64,000 nt of DNA from Burkholderiales bacterium. Lineage in GTDB: Bacteria; Pseudomonadota; Gammaproteobacteria; Burkholderiales; Burkholderiaceae_C. The notes beneath the pieces were generated by a model that made no database searches, was not told the DNA's origin, and saw only the letters and a list, made by a program, of their open reading frames with translations. The stretch spans positions 1 through 64,000 of the forward strand of contig JAUVWL010000002.1 in NCBI GenBank assembly GCA_030604135.1, given 5' to 3'. The position numbers and the translations under genes were made by a program. Below, piece after piece: positions 35,569-44,738 of the stretch (position 1 is its first letter; each line of letters starts with the position of its first letter).

Positions 35569-38500
35569 ATGGCCATCCACGTCGCCCTGAGCCACATCAC
35601 CCACTACCGGTACGACCGCCCCGTCATGCTCGGACCGCAGGTGGTCCGGCTGCGCCCGGCGCCACACAGCCGCACCCGGGTCCTGTCGTACTCACAGAAA
35701 ATCGAGCCCGGCAAGCACTTCATCAACTGGCAGCAGGACCCGTTCGCCAACTACCAGGCCCGGCTGGTGTTTCCCGAGCCGACCACCGAGTTCAGGGTGA
35801 CCATCGACCTGGTGGTCGAAATGGCGGTATACAACCCCTTCGACTTCTTTCTGGAGCCCGGCGCCGAGAACTTCCCCTTCCTGTATGAGAAGGCGCAGCG
35901 CCTGGAGCTCTCGCCCTACCTGGCCACCGAACCCCTGACGCCACTGCTGCGCCATTACCTGGAGCAGGTTGACCGCAGCGAACGGCGGACCATCGACTTC
36001 CTGGTGGACATCAACCAGCGCCTGCACAAGGACATCGCCTACACCATCCGCATGGAGCCGGGCGTGCAGACACCCGAGGAGACCCTCAAGCTCAAGAGCG
36101 GATCCTGCCGCGACTCAGGCTGGCTGCTGGTTCAGCTGCTGCGCCACCTGGGCCTGGCGGCGCGCTTCGTCTCCGGCTACCTCATCCAGCTCACACCCGA
36201 TGTCAAGTCGGTTGACGGGCCCAGCGGCCCGGAAGCCGACTGCACCGACCTGCACGCCTGGTGCGAGGTCTTTCTGCCGGGCGCCGGCTGGATCGGGCTG
36301 GATCCGACCTCGGGCCTGCTGGCTGGTGAAGGACACATCCCCCTGGCCTGCACCCCGCAACCCTCCAGCGCAGCTCCGGTGGAAGGCGCCGTTGACCAAT
36401 GCGAGGTTGAGTTTGACCACCACATGCAGGTGACCCGTGTCTACGAGTCGCCCCGGGTGACCAAGCCCTACACCGATGACCAGTGGGCCAGCATCGTCGC
36501 CCTGGGCGAGCTGGTTGATGCCGACCTGGTTCAGCACGACGTGCGCCTGACCATGGGTGGCGAGCCCACCTTCGTCGGCATCAGCGACCGCGACGCCGCC
36601 GAATGGAACACGGATGCCTTGGGCCCCACCAAACGAGGCTTCGCCACCGAGTTGCTCGGGCACCTGCGCGAGCAGTACGGCAGCGGCGGCTTCGTGCACA
36701 TGGGACAGGGCAAGTGGTACCCGGGCGAGCAGCTGCCGCGCTGGGCGCTGTCGGTGTTCTGGCGTGCCGATGGTCAGCCTTGCTGGCACGACCCGTCCCT
36801 GCTGGCCGACGAACGCGACCCGGCCCGCTACACCCACGAGGATGCCTTGCGGTTCACCCAGGCCCTGGCGCGCCAGCTGGGCCTGAGCACGCAGTACATC
36901 ACACCGGGTTACGAGGACACCTGGTACTACCTGTGGCGAGAGCGCAAGCTGCCTGTCAACGTCGACCCGTTCGACAGCAAGCTGGACGACGAACTCGAGC
37001 GCGCCCGCCTGCGTCGCGTATTCGGACAGGGGCTGGACGCCACGGTGGGCTATGTGCTGCCTTTGCAGGCTTCGGTGCATGGCAGTCTGGCGGCGCACCG
37101 GGTCGCCGGTGCGGTCTGGTCCACCGGACCCTGGTTCTTCCGCGACGAGCGCATGTACCTGATCCCGGGCGATTCGCCCATGGGCTACCGGCTGCCGCTG
37201 GACTCGTTGCCCTGGGTCTCGGCAGGTGACTATCCCTACCACATTGAGCCGGACCCGCACAGCCCGCGCGCACCCCTGCCCGGCAGCACCCCGTTGCGCC
37301 ACCAGTTCCACCCGCACTCGGTCGGTGGCGGCTTCGCCGAAGGCGGCACGGTGTCCATGCAGGGCAGCGACTACGACACCATCGACAGTGGCGACGGCAC
37401 GGCCGGCGGCGATGGCACCGGAACCAGGATGGGCAGCCAGGCCCTGGGCGCACGCATGCCCCAGCGTGGCGAATCGGCCGCCTGGCTGACTCGTACCGCA
37501 CTGTGCGTGGAGGCACGAGACCCGCAGCGCGCCAATGGCCCCAAGGCCGAGAAGGAGCGCGGCGGACACAGCCATCACCTGTATGTCTTCATGCCGCCCC
37601 TGCAGCATCTGGAAGACTACCTGGACCTGTTGTCGGCCATCGAGGCCACCGCCGCCGGTCTGGGCATGAAAATCGTGCTCGAAGGCTACCCACCCCCGCG
37701 CGACCCGCGCCTGAAGATGCTTCAGGTCACGCCCGACCCCGGCGTCATCGAGGTCAACATCCACCCGGCGCACAACTGGGCCGAACTGGTCGAGCACACC
37801 GAGTTCCTCTACGAGGCCGCACACCAGACACGCCTGTGCGCCGAGAAGTTCATGACCGACGGCCGCCACACCGGCACCGGCGGCGGCAACCATTTCGTGC
37901 TGGGTGGCGCCACGCCGTCCGACTCGCCCTTCCTGCGCAAGCCCGAACTGCTGGGCAGCCTGGTGGCCTACTGGCACAACCACCCGTCGCTGTCCTATCT
38001 GTTCTCGGGTCTGTTCATCGGCCCGACCAGCCAGGCACCCCGTGTCGACGAGGCCCGAAACGACCAGCTCTACGAGCTGGAAATCGCTCTGCAGGAAATC
38101 GAGCGCCAGCGCGGGATTCATGGTCAACGCCGACCCGACGCCGGGCCGCCCCAAGGCGGGTCAGCCCCCTCGGGGGGCAGCGGACCACGCGCAGCGGGGG
38201 AGCGTGGGGGCCAACAATTCGTTCCTCCTTGGCTGGTCGACCGCACCTTGCGCAACATCCTGATCGATGTCACCGGAAACACCCACCGCAGCGAGTTCTG
38301 CATCGACAAGCTGTACTCGCCCGACAGCTCCACGGGCCGGCTGGGCCTGCTGGAACTGCGCGCCTTCGAGATGCCACCGCATGCCCGCATGAGCGTGGCC
38401 CAGCAGCTGCTGCTGCGCGCGCTGGTGGCGCGTTTCTGGCAAAAGCCCTACACCGGTCGCCTGACACGATGGGGCACAGAGCTGCACGACCGTTTCCTGC

Positions 38501-39147
38501 TTCCCACCTTCGTGCGCATGGACTTCGAAGACGTGATGGCCGACCTGCAGGACTTTGGCTACGGTTTCGACATGGCCTGGTTTGAACCCCATTTCGAGTT
38601 CCGCTTTCCTCTTGTTGGCGAGGTGGCTGCGCGCGGCATCGAGCTGACGCTGCGCAACGCGCTGGAGCCGTGGCATGTGATGGGCGAGGAAGGCGCGCCT
38701 GGCGGCACGGTCCGTTACGTGGACTCTTCGCTCGAACGGCTGGAAGTCAAGGTCACCGGCTACAACGACAACCGCTATGTCATCACCTGCAACGGCCGCG
38801 CGCTGCCCCTGCAAAGCACAGGCCGTGCGGGCGAATATGTGGCCAGCGTGCGCTACAAGGCCTGGAGCCCGCCGTCGGCTCTGCACCCGTCCATACCCGC
38901 CCACGCACCGCTGACGTTCGACATCGTCGACAACTGGATGGAGCGTTCGCTGGGAGGCTGCCAGTACCACGTCTCGCACCCGGGCGGCCGCAACTACGAC
39001 ACCTTCCCCATCAACGCCTACGAGGCCGAGAGCCGGCGTCTCTCGCGCTTCTTCCAGATGGGCCACACCTCCGGCCGCATGGTCGTGCCACCGGCAGCGC
39101 CCAGCCGCGAATTCCCGTTCACGCTCGACCTGCGCCAGGCCAGTTGA
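35569..39147 (+). CDS. Transglutaminase-DUF2126 fusion protein, set 2, with an in-frame repeat insertion
   Basis: A 1192-aa protein. Residues 1-290 are a transglutaminase-like module with triad Cys180 (SGSCRDSGW), His229 (DLHAWCE) and Asp245 (LDPTSG). The rest is the large DUF2126 region (LTMGGEPTFVGI near 325, GLGMKIVLEGYPPPRDPR near 700, VTGNTHRSEFCIDKLY near 900). The ATG at 35569 gives the standard MAIHVALSHITHYRYDR start, preferred over 35542. At about 859-881 a Gly/Ser/Pro-rich segment corresponds to a 69-bp intergenic-type repeat inserted in frame at 38144-38212. It is the first gene of set 2 and is followed 18 bp later by the ATP-grasp/alpha-E fusion. The DUF2126 reaction is unknown. 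Confidence 0.92.
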   Translation: MAIHVALSHITHYRYDRPVMLGPQVVRLRPAPHSRTRVLSYSQKIEPGKHFINWQQDPFANYQARLVFPEPTTEFRVTIDLVVEMAVYNPFDFFLEPGAENFPFLYEKAQRLELSPYLATEPLTPLLRHYLEQVDRSERRTIDFLVDINQRLHKDIAYTIRMEPGVQTPEETLKLKSGSCRDSGWLLVQLLRHLGLAARFVSGYLIQLTPDVKSVDGPSGPEADCTDLHAWCEVFLPGAGWIGLDPTSGLLAGEGHIPLACTPQPSSAAPVEGAVDQCEVEFDHHMQVTRVYESPRVTKPYTDDQWASIVALGELVDADLVQHDVRLTMGGEPTFVGISDRDAAEWNTDALGPTKRGFATELLGHLREQYGSGGFVHMGQGKWYPGEQLPRWALSVFWRADGQPCWHDPSLLADERDPARYTHEDALRFTQALARQLGLSTQYITPGYEDTWYYLWRERKLPVNVDPFDSKLDDELERARLRRVFGQGLDATVGYVLPLQASVHGSLAAHRVAGAVWSTGPWFFRDERMYLIPGDSPMGYRLPLDSLPWVSAGDYPYHIEPDPHSPRAPLPGSTPLRHQFHPHSVGGGFAEGGTVSMQGSDYDTIDSGDGTAGGDGTGTRMGSQALGARMPQRGESAAWLTRTALCVEARDPQRANGPKAEKERGGHSHHLYVFMPPLQHLEDYLDLLSAIEATAAGLGMKIVLEGYPPPRDPRLKMLQVTPDPGVIEVNIHPAHNWAELVEHTEFLYEAAHQTRLCAEKFMTDGRHTGTGGGNHFVLGGATPSDSPFLRKPELLGSLVAYWHNHPSLSYLFSGLFIGPTSQAPRVDEARNDQLYELEIALQEIERQRGIHGQRRPDAGPPQGGSAPSGGSGPRAAGERGGQQFVPPWLVDRTLRNILIDVTGNTHRSEFCIDKLYSPDSSTGRLGLLELRAFEMPPHARMSVAQQLLLRALVARFWQKPYTGRLTRWGTELHDRFLLPTFVRMDFEDVMADLQDFGYGFDMAWFEPHFEFRFPLVGEVAARGIELTLRNALEPWHVMGEEGAPGGTVRYVDSSLERLEVKVTGYNDNRYVITCNGRALPLQSTGRAGEYVASVRYKAWSPPSALHPSIPAHAPLTFDIVDNWMERSLGGCQYHVSHPGGRNYDTFPINAYEAESRRLSRFFQMGHTSGRMVVPPAAPSREFPFTLDLRQAS
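38144..38212. repeat. 69-bp palindromic repeat inserted inside the DUF2126 coding region
   Basis: The stretch begins GGCCGCCCCAAGGCGGG and ends GAGCGTGGGGGCC, with inner palindromes (GCCCCAAGGCGGG; GCCCCCTCGGGGGGC). It has the look of repeats that are common between genes in Comamonadaceae. Its length of 69 bp is a multiple of three and adds about 23 residues rich in Gly, Pro and Ser without breaking the frame. Confidence 0.7.
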
Positions 39148-39165
39148 ACCGTGCGGGCGTGACGC

Positions 39166-41817
39166 ATGCAACGCGGACCGTCCACCGGGTCCGACCCGCC
39201 TGAGCCACAACAGGCATACTCGGATCCGGTGAACATTCCATTTTCAGATTCGCTGTTCGACGACGGTCCCGAGGGTGTCAGCCCGGGGGACTGGGCGCTG
39301 TCGCGCTCGGTGGTCGCCGACAGCGGTCACCGGGACGAATTGCGCGACCCCACCGGGTCCGATCTCTCGACCGAATGGAGCAGCTTCTTCGACCACATCG
39401 GCCACGACGGCCTGGCCGACCTGGACCGGCGCGCGCGCAATCTGCAACGCCAGATCCGTGACAACGGGGTCACTTACAACGTCTATGCCGATTCGGTCGC
39501 CGGACTGCAGCGCCCCTGGGCACTCGACCTGTTCCCGATGATCGTCGGCCCGCAGGACTGGGCCCGGATCGAAGCCGGCGTGCTGCAGCGCGCACGCCTG
39601 CTCAACACCATGATGGCCGACCTCTACGGTCCGCGCGAGCTGCTGCGCCAGGCCCTGCTGCCGGCCGCCCTGGTTCAGGGCCACCCCGGCTTCCTGCGTG
39701 GCATGCAGGATGTGCGGCCGGTGCACGACCACTGGCTGCATATCGTGGCCTTCGATCTGGCCCACGGACCGGACGGGCGATGGTGGGTGGTGGGCCAGCG
39801 CACCCAGGCTCCGTCTGGCCTGGGCTACCTGCTGGAAAACCGCATCGCGGTCTCGCGGCAGTTCCCCAAGGCCTTTGCCGGCATGAAGGTGCAGCGCCTG
39901 GCCGCCAGCTACCAGGCCCTGATGGAAGGCATCAAGCGCATGGCGCCCGAGGGCGAGCAGGCCCGCATTGCGCTGCTCACGCCGGGGCCCTACAACGAAA
40001 CCTACTTCGAACACGCCTACCTGGCGCGCTACCTGGGCATCACCCTGGTCGAAGGCAACGACCTGACGGTGCGCGACGAGCGCCTGTACCTCAAGACGCT
40101 GGGCGGCCTGGAACCGGTGCATGCCCTCATCAAGCGCCTGGACGACGAATGGCTGGACCCGCTGGAACTCCGCGCCGACTCGACCCTGGGTGTGCCGGGC
40201 CTGCTGCAGGTCATCCGGGCCGGCAACGTGCTGCTGGCCAACACACCCGGATCGGCCCCGCTGGAGTCCAGCGCCCTGCTCGGTTTCCTGCCGGCCATCA
40301 GCCGCCACCTCCTGGGTGAGGACCTGCTGCTGCCTTCGCTGGCCACCTGGTGGTGCGGCGAAGACGCAGCGCTGCGCGAGGTGCTGCCCCTGCTGCGCCA
40401 GAGCGTCATCCGCCCCACCTACCCGAGTTCGGGCATGCACACCGTGATCGGGCAAAGCCTGCACGGCCGCGCGGTCGACGAATGGGCCGGTCGCCTGGTT
40501 CGCCAGCCCGACGACCACACGGTGCAGGCCTGGCTGCCCTTGTCGCAGACACCCACCTGGAGCGAACAGCGCCTGCTGCCCCGCTCGGCCATGCTGCGGG
40601 TCTTTGCGCTCGCAGACGGCCCACAGAGCTGGCGCATGCTGCCCGGCGGACTGGTGCGGCTGGCCCCGCGCGGGCAACTGGTCGCGGCCATGCAACGCGG
40701 TGGCAGCAGTGCCGACTGCTGGGTGTTGACCGAAGGCGCGGTGGACACCACCACGCTGCTGCAATCCCAGCCCAGCTCACTGGCCATCGCCCGCCACAAG
40801 CGGCCTGTCACCAGCCGCGCCGCCGAGAACCTGTTCTGGCTGGGCCGCTACACCGAGCGTGCCGAGAACAGCGTGCGGCTGGCGCAGATCGCGCTCAACC
40901 ACCTGGGTGGCGAAGAACCCGGCTCCGCTCCTTTACTGGCCTGGCTGTCGGCGGTGGCCAGCGAAAACGCGCTGGTCCTGCCGGACGCGCCGGACGCCTT
41001 GCAGTCCAGCCGTGTGTTTGCCCGCAGCCTGATTGCGACACTGTGCCCCCGTCCCGGTGACCCGCTGGCCGAGCAGTCTTTCAGCGTCGGTTTCAACCTG
41101 CGGGCCCTCAAGTCGTCCGCGTCACAGGTGCGCGAGCGCCTCTCGCAGGAACACTGGAACCTGATCGAGCGCACCGAGGCGCAGTTTCGCCACGACTGCG
41201 ATCGCCTGTCCAGCGGCGCCGAGTACGCCCAGGCCGAGGCGCTGTCGGCGCTGCTCAATGCCAGCGAAATGCTGGCCGCCATCACCGGCTCCCAGACCGA
41301 CCGCATGGTGCGCGACGATGGCTGGCGCCTGCTGTCGGTCGGCCGGCACATCGAACGCATGATCACCCTCTCGCGCGCACTCATGCTGGGCCTGGAGCAC
41401 GAAGCGGTGCACGACCCCGCCGGCTTCGAGGCGATGGTGGCCTTGTTCGACAGCACCATCACCTTCCACGCCCAGTACCAGCAGCGCCGCGACATGGTCG
41501 CTCTGGTGGACCTGCTGGTGATGGACCGCGACAACCCGCGCTCGCTGGCCTGGGTGGTGCAGACGCTGCGCTCGCGCCTGGCCAAGCTGTCGCAGAGCGC
41601 CACACCGCAAGACGCCGTGCTGGCCATGGGCCTGCCCGACCCGGACACCTGGGTGCTGACCGATCTGAGCCACTGGCAACGGGATGATCAGGGCCAGCGC
41701 CACTGGGGCGCGCTGGCCGAACTGCTGGACGACTGCGAGGCCTGTGCGGGGGATCTCTCGGACGAGATCACGCGCCTGCACTTCAGCCACGCCGACCAGC
41801 GCAAACACAGCATCTGA
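39166..41817 (+). CDS. ATP-grasp (COG2308) / alpha-E (COG2307) fusion protein, set 2
   Basis: An 883-aa fusion of the two proteins encoded separately in set 1. Residues about 60-520 match the circularly permuted ATP-grasp fold (LLTPGPYNETYFEHAYLA near 270) and residues about 550-860 match alpha-E (NLFWLGRYTERAENSVR near 555). The loop that reads VVKEVHGAGGYGM in the set 1 protein is VIRPTYPSSGMHTV here, and the EDN motif is LEN, so ATP binding may be lost or altered. The ATG at 39166 is used; a GTG at 39229 is an alternative. It lies 18 bp after the DUF2126 gene and 13 bp before the next transglutaminase gene. Confidence 0.9.
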   Translation: MQRGPSTGSDPPEPQQAYSDPVNIPFSDSLFDDGPEGVSPGDWALSRSVVADSGHRDELRDPTGSDLSTEWSSFFDHIGHDGLADLDRRARNLQRQIRDNGVTYNVYADSVAGLQRPWALDLFPMIVGPQDWARIEAGVLQRARLLNTMMADLYGPRELLRQALLPAALVQGHPGFLRGMQDVRPVHDHWLHIVAFDLAHGPDGRWWVVGQRTQAPSGLGYLLENRIAVSRQFPKAFAGMKVQRLAASYQALMEGIKRMAPEGEQARIALLTPGPYNETYFEHAYLARYLGITLVEGNDLTVRDERLYLKTLGGLEPVHALIKRLDDEWLDPLELRADSTLGVPGLLQVIRAGNVLLANTPGSAPLESSALLGFLPAISRHLLGEDLLLPSLATWWCGEDAALREVLPLLRQSVIRPTYPSSGMHTVIGQSLHGRAVDEWAGRLVRQPDDHTVQAWLPLSQTPTWSEQRLLPRSAMLRVFALADGPQSWRMLPGGLVRLAPRGQLVAAMQRGGSSADCWVLTEGAVDTTTLLQSQPSSLAIARHKRPVTSRAAENLFWLGRYTERAENSVRLAQIALNHLGGEEPGSAPLLAWLSAVASENALVLPDAPDALQSSRVFARSLIATLCPRPGDPLAEQSFSVGFNLRALKSSASQVRERLSQEHWNLIERTEAQFRHDCDRLSSGAEYAQAEALSALLNASEMLAAITGSQTDRMVRDDGWRLLSVGRHIERMITLSRALMLGLEHEAVHDPAGFEAMVALFDSTITFHAQYQQRRDMVALVDLLVMDRDNPRSLAWVVQTLRSRLAKLSQSATPQDAVLAMGLPDPDTWVLTDLSHWQRDDQGQRHWGALAELLDDCEACAGDLSDEITRLHFSHADQRKHSI

Positions 41818-41830
41818 AGGGCTGAGCACC

Positions 41831-42817
41831 ATGCAGTTGCGCGTTGTTCACCACACCCGCTACGACTACCAGGGCGAGGTCGACCTGGCTCAGCACATGG
41901 TGCACCTCTCGCCCGTGGACACGCCGTGCCAGACCGTGCTCAGCCACAGCCTGACCGTGTCACCCGAACCCGTCACCCGCAAGCAGCAGCACGACGCCTT
42001 CGGCAACCGGCGCACCTTCTTTGCCCTGCAGTCTCCCCATGCCGAACTCCATGTGGTGGCCGACAGCCTGATCGACACACGCGCACCCGATGCCCTGCCC
42101 GACAGCCCGTCCTGGCAGGTAATGACCTGGGAGCGGGTGCGAGAGCACTTTCGCTACCGGGTGCAGGCACCCTACGACCCGGCCAGCGAATTCCTGTTTG
42201 CGTCGCCCATGGTGCCGCGCGATGCGGCGTTTGCCGCTTTCGCTCGCCCGCTCTTCACCGCCGGTCGACCGCTGCTCGATGCGGTGCGTGCCCTCACCGC
42301 CCACATGCACCAGACGCTGCGCTACGAAACCGCCAGCACCGAAGTGAACACACCGGCGCTGCGGGCGCTGGAACAGAAGTCGGGGGTCTGCCAGGACTTC
42401 GCCCACATCCTGGTGGCCTGTCTGCGCAGCCTCGGCCTGCCGGCGCGCTACGTCAGCGGCTACCTGCTGACGGTACCGCCGCCAGGCAAGCCTCGCCTGA
42501 TCGGCGCCGACGCCTCGCACGCCTGGGGCTCGGTCTACCTGCCGTGGCCACCGGAGGTTCAGGCCGAGCCCGGCACGCCGCCCGGCGGCGCCTGGTTCGA
42601 CTTCGACCCCACCAACGACCGCTGTGGCTGGGGCAGCCCGGGCGAAGACTATGTGACTTTGGCCATTGGCCGCGATTTCTCCGACGTTTCGCCCATGCGG
42701 GGCGTCATCCAGGGCAGTGCCCAGCACCGCCTTGACGTGGCGGTGACCGTGGCACCACCCGACGAACTTGAAGGAACCGGGCTGCCGGCCACCGCCTGCC
42801 CGGCAGCGGCTTCATGA
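41831..42817 (+). CDS. Transglutaminase-like protein, set 2
   Basis: A 328-aa cytoplasmic COG1305-type protein, start ATG at 41831 (MQLRVVHHTRYDY). The triad is Cys187 (SGVCQDFAH), His230 (ASHAWGS) and Asp259 (FDFDPTND). It closes the DUF2126, ATP-grasp/alpha-E, transglutaminase operon. Similar to the set 1 transglutaminase but with a longer middle region and a DYVTLAIGRDFSDVSPMRG C-terminal block that set 1 lacks. The longer open frame back to 41684 is inside the preceding gene. Confidence 0.9.
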   Translation: MQLRVVHHTRYDYQGEVDLAQHMVHLSPVDTPCQTVLSHSLTVSPEPVTRKQQHDAFGNRRTFFALQSPHAELHVVADSLIDTRAPDALPDSPSWQVMTWERVREHFRYRVQAPYDPASEFLFASPMVPRDAAFAAFARPLFTAGRPLLDAVRALTAHMHQTLRYETASTEVNTPALRALEQKSGVCQDFAHILVACLRSLGLPARYVSGYLLTVPPPGKPRLIGADASHAWGSVYLPWPPEVQAEPGTPPGGAWFDFDPTNDRCGWGSPGEDYVTLAIGRDFSDVSPMRGVIQGSAQHRLDVAVTVAPPDELEGTGLPATACPAAAS

Positions 42818-42901
42818 ATGTGGCTGATACCCGGTCCGATCTCACCGATGCGGTAGATAGAATGGCCTGGACCCAAGTCCCCCTATCTCCAGGAGTCCTC
42901 C

Positions 42902-43372
42902 ATGAGCGTCTATGACCAGCTGAGCCGCCTCGGCATCACCCTGCCCCCCGTCGCCGTGCCCGCCGCCGCCTACGTCCCCTTCGTGCAGACCGGCAAGCTG
43001 GTCTTTCTCAGCGGTCACATCGCTCGCCAGGACGGCAAACCCTGGGTCGGCCAGTTGGGCCTGACCATGGCCACCGAAGACGGCAAGGCCGCGGCACGCG
43101 CCATCGCCATCGACCTCATGGGCACGCTGGACGCTGCCTGCAAGGCCGCCGGCACCGACCTCAACGGTGTCAAGCGCATCGTCAAGCTCATGAGCCTGGT
43201 CAACAGCACACCCACCTTCACCGAGCAGCACCTGGTCACCAACGGTGCCAGCGAGCTCTTCGGCGAGGTCTTCGGCCCGCAGGTTGGCGCCCATGCCCGC
43301 AGCGCCTTTGGCGTCGCACAGATCCCCCTGGGTGCCTGCGTCGAGATCGAGCTGATCGCCGAGCTGGCCTGA
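42902..43372 (+). CDS. RidA family protein
   Basis: A 156-aa member of the YjgF/YER057c/UK114 family, whose best-known members hydrolyse reactive enamine/imine intermediates made by PLP enzymes. Conserved pieces are GKLVFLSGHIARQDG near 31-45 and the C-terminal AHARSAFGVAQIPLGACVEIE near 130-150; the canonical RidA Arg105 position appears as the Arg in HARSAFG. It is longer than E. coli RidA (128 aa) and belongs to a subgroup with untested function. It is the first of two plus-strand genes and has its own AGGAG ribosome site six bases before the ATG. Confidence 0.9.
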   Translation: MSVYDQLSRLGITLPPVAVPAAAYVPFVQTGKLVFLSGHIARQDGKPWVGQLGLTMATEDGKAAARAIAIDLMGTLDAACKAAGTDLNGVKRIVKLMSLVNSTPTFTEQHLVTNGASELFGEVFGPQVGAHARSAFGVAQIPLGACVEIELIAELA

Positions 43373-43409
43373 ACCCTTCCATGGCCTTCGCAAGCACGAG
43401 CGTGCGGCC

Positions 43410-43976
43410 ATGATGCAGTCCGTCCCGCTCGACAAGGCCAGCCGCCTGCTCAACCATGGCCCCACCGTGCTGGTGGGCAGCGCGCACGGCGGGCGGGTCA
43501 ATGTCATGGCGGCAGCCTGGGCCATGCCGCTGGACTTCACCCCGCCCAAAATTGCGGTCGTCATCGACAAGGCCACCCTCACCCGTGAGCTGGTCGAGGC
43601 CTCAGGTGTGCTCAGCGTCTGCGTGCCCTGCGTCGCCCAGGCCGCCCTCACCCGCGCGGTCGGAAACGAGAGCGGCAAGGACCACCCTGACAAGCTGCAG
43701 CGTTGTGGTGTGTCGTGCGAGCCCGGATCCTTGACCGGCTGCCCCCTGGTTCAAGGATCCATTGCCTGGATGGAATGCCGTGTGCTGCCCGCCACCGAGC
43801 ATGTGGCGGGACCTCATGACCTGATCCTGGCCGAGGTGGTCAGTGCCTGGGCAGATGAACGGGTGTTTTCAGGCGGACGCTGGCATTTCGAAGCGGCGTC
43901 CGATGATATGCGCAGCCTGCACCATGTGGCCGGTGGCATGTTCTACACCGTGGGCTCGGCCATCATGCCCGGTTGA
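43410..43976 (+). CDS. Flavin reductase-like FMN-binding protein
   Basis: A 188-aa protein of the flavin-reductase-like split-barrel fold (VNVMAAAWAMPLDFTPPKIAVV near 30-52), which binds FMN and may reduce it with NAD(P)H or serve an oxygenase. It contains four cysteines at about 71-113 (VCVPC, RCGVSC), more than usual. It starts 37 bp after RidA on the same strand. Its stop codon overlaps the A-tract of the phasin terminator. Confidence 0.87.
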   Translation: MMQSVPLDKASRLLNHGPTVLVGSAHGGRVNVMAAAWAMPLDFTPPKIAVVIDKATLTRELVEASGVLSVCVPCVAQAALTRAVGNESGKDHPDKLQRCGVSCEPGSLTGCPLVQGSIAWMECRVLPATEHVAGPHDLILAEVVSAWADERVFSGGRWHFEAASDDMRSLHHVAGGMFYTVGSAIMPG

Positions 43977-44011
43977 AAAAACAAGAGAGGCTCCCGAAGG
44001 AGCCTCTCTTG
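43976..44011 (-). terminator. Rho-independent terminator after phasin
   Basis: A perfect 13-bp stem (CAAGAGAGGCTCC / GGAGCCTCTCTTG) with a TTCG loop and a T-run on the minus strand. It is placed between the convergent flavin-reductase and phasin genes and may stop both messages. Confidence 0.9.
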
Positions 44012-44057
44012 TCGCACGCGGCGGCCCCTGGACCGCTCGCTTCACTTCACTGGACGA

Positions 44058-44600
44058 TCAGACCTTGGCGGCCTTCTTGGCCAGATCGGTGGCCTGCTTG
44101 GAAGCGGCGGCAAAGTTGGCCTGGGCTTGGGCGGTGGCTTTCTTGATGGCGGCCTGGGTCTGCTCGACGGCTTTCTGGCCATTGCTCAGGGCGCTCTGGA
44201 AAGCGGCCACGGCGGCTTCGGAGCCGGCGGGGGCATTCTTCACCAGTTGTTCAACCGATGCGCCAACAGCTTTCTGGGCGTCGGCCAGGCTGGCTTCCAT
44301 CTGCTTGACGAACTCGACATTGCCTTCGGTGGCGATGCTCTGAACGTGCTGGAAGTAGGCGGCCGATTTCTCGGCCATGGGCTGGAACAGACCGGTCTGG
44401 ACGGTCAGGAATTCCTGCGGGGTCTTGGCGCTCATCACGGCCTGAGCATAGACGAAGGACTCGCCCAGCGCAGCCTTGGAGGCTGCCAGATTGAGTTCGA
44501 CCAGTTTCTCGACACCAGCGAAGGCCTTGGTGGCGGCGCCTTCCAGGGCGTCCAGGTTGGCTTTGTTGGCGGCGATGATTTGTTCGGCGGCGTTGTTCAT
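44058..44600 (-). CDS. phaP: Phasin (polyhydroxyalkanoate granule-associated protein)
   Basis: A 180-aa small helical protein that coats PHA granules and sets their number and size. The phasin domain spans about 5-110 ([41 protein letters not shown]), and the tail is Ala/Lys/Gln-rich amphipathic helix ([20 protein letters not shown]). No signal peptide. It is monocistronic with a strong terminator and a well-formed promoter upstream that is bracketed by two 12-mers likely to bind a PHA-sensing repressor. No PHA synthase is in the window. Confidence 0.93.
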   Translation of the reverse strand: MNNAAEQIIAANKANLDALEGAATKAFAGVEKLVELNLAASKAALGESFVYAQAVMSAKTPQEFLTVQTGLFQPMAEKSAAYFQHVQSIATEGNVEFVKQMEASLADAQKAVGASVEQLVKNAPAGSEAAVAAFQSALSNGQKAVEQTQAAIKKATAQAQANFAAASKQATDLAKKAAKV

Positions 44601-44668
44601 GTCGGGTTCCTTGAGATGGAGGGTTGAAGGAGCCGCCCCTTGAACACGCCCCGATCAGCGGGTTATGT

Positions 44669-44680
44669 TGCAGTGCAGCA
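44669..44680. promoter_or_regulatory. TGCAGTGCAGCA 12-mer, candidate PhaR-type operator, downstream copy
   Basis: Covers the predicted +1 of the phasin promoter (around 44681). The pattern TGCA-x-TGCAGCA recalls the CTGC-N3-GCAG-type sites recognised by PhaR in other PHA producers, as far as I recall. It differs by one base from the copy 58 bp away. Confidence 0.55.
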
Positions 44681-44687
44681 TGACTCG

Positions 44688-44715
44688 ATTCTAAGGGTTA
44701 TCCCAGGGATTGCAA
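44688..44715 (-). promoter_or_regulatory. Sigma-70-type promoter of the phasin gene
   Basis: On the minus strand the -35 box TTGCAA (44710-44715) and the -10 box TAGAAT (44688-44693) are separated by 16 bp. Transcription should begin near 44681. Confidence 0.65.
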
Positions 44716-44726
44716 GTGATTTTTGG

Positions 44727-44738
44727 TGCACTGCAGCA
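44727..44738. promoter_or_regulatory. TGCACTGCAGCA 12-mer, candidate PhaR-type operator, upstream copy
   Basis: Lies 12 bp upstream of the phasin -35 box. Together with the copy at 44669-44680 it brackets the promoter, an arrangement that would let a bound repressor block or loop the promoter. Confidence 0.55.

Noticed and set aside
36115-38154. 679-codon minus-strand frame antisense to the DUF2126 gene
   Set aside because: Shadow frame without any recognisable motif.
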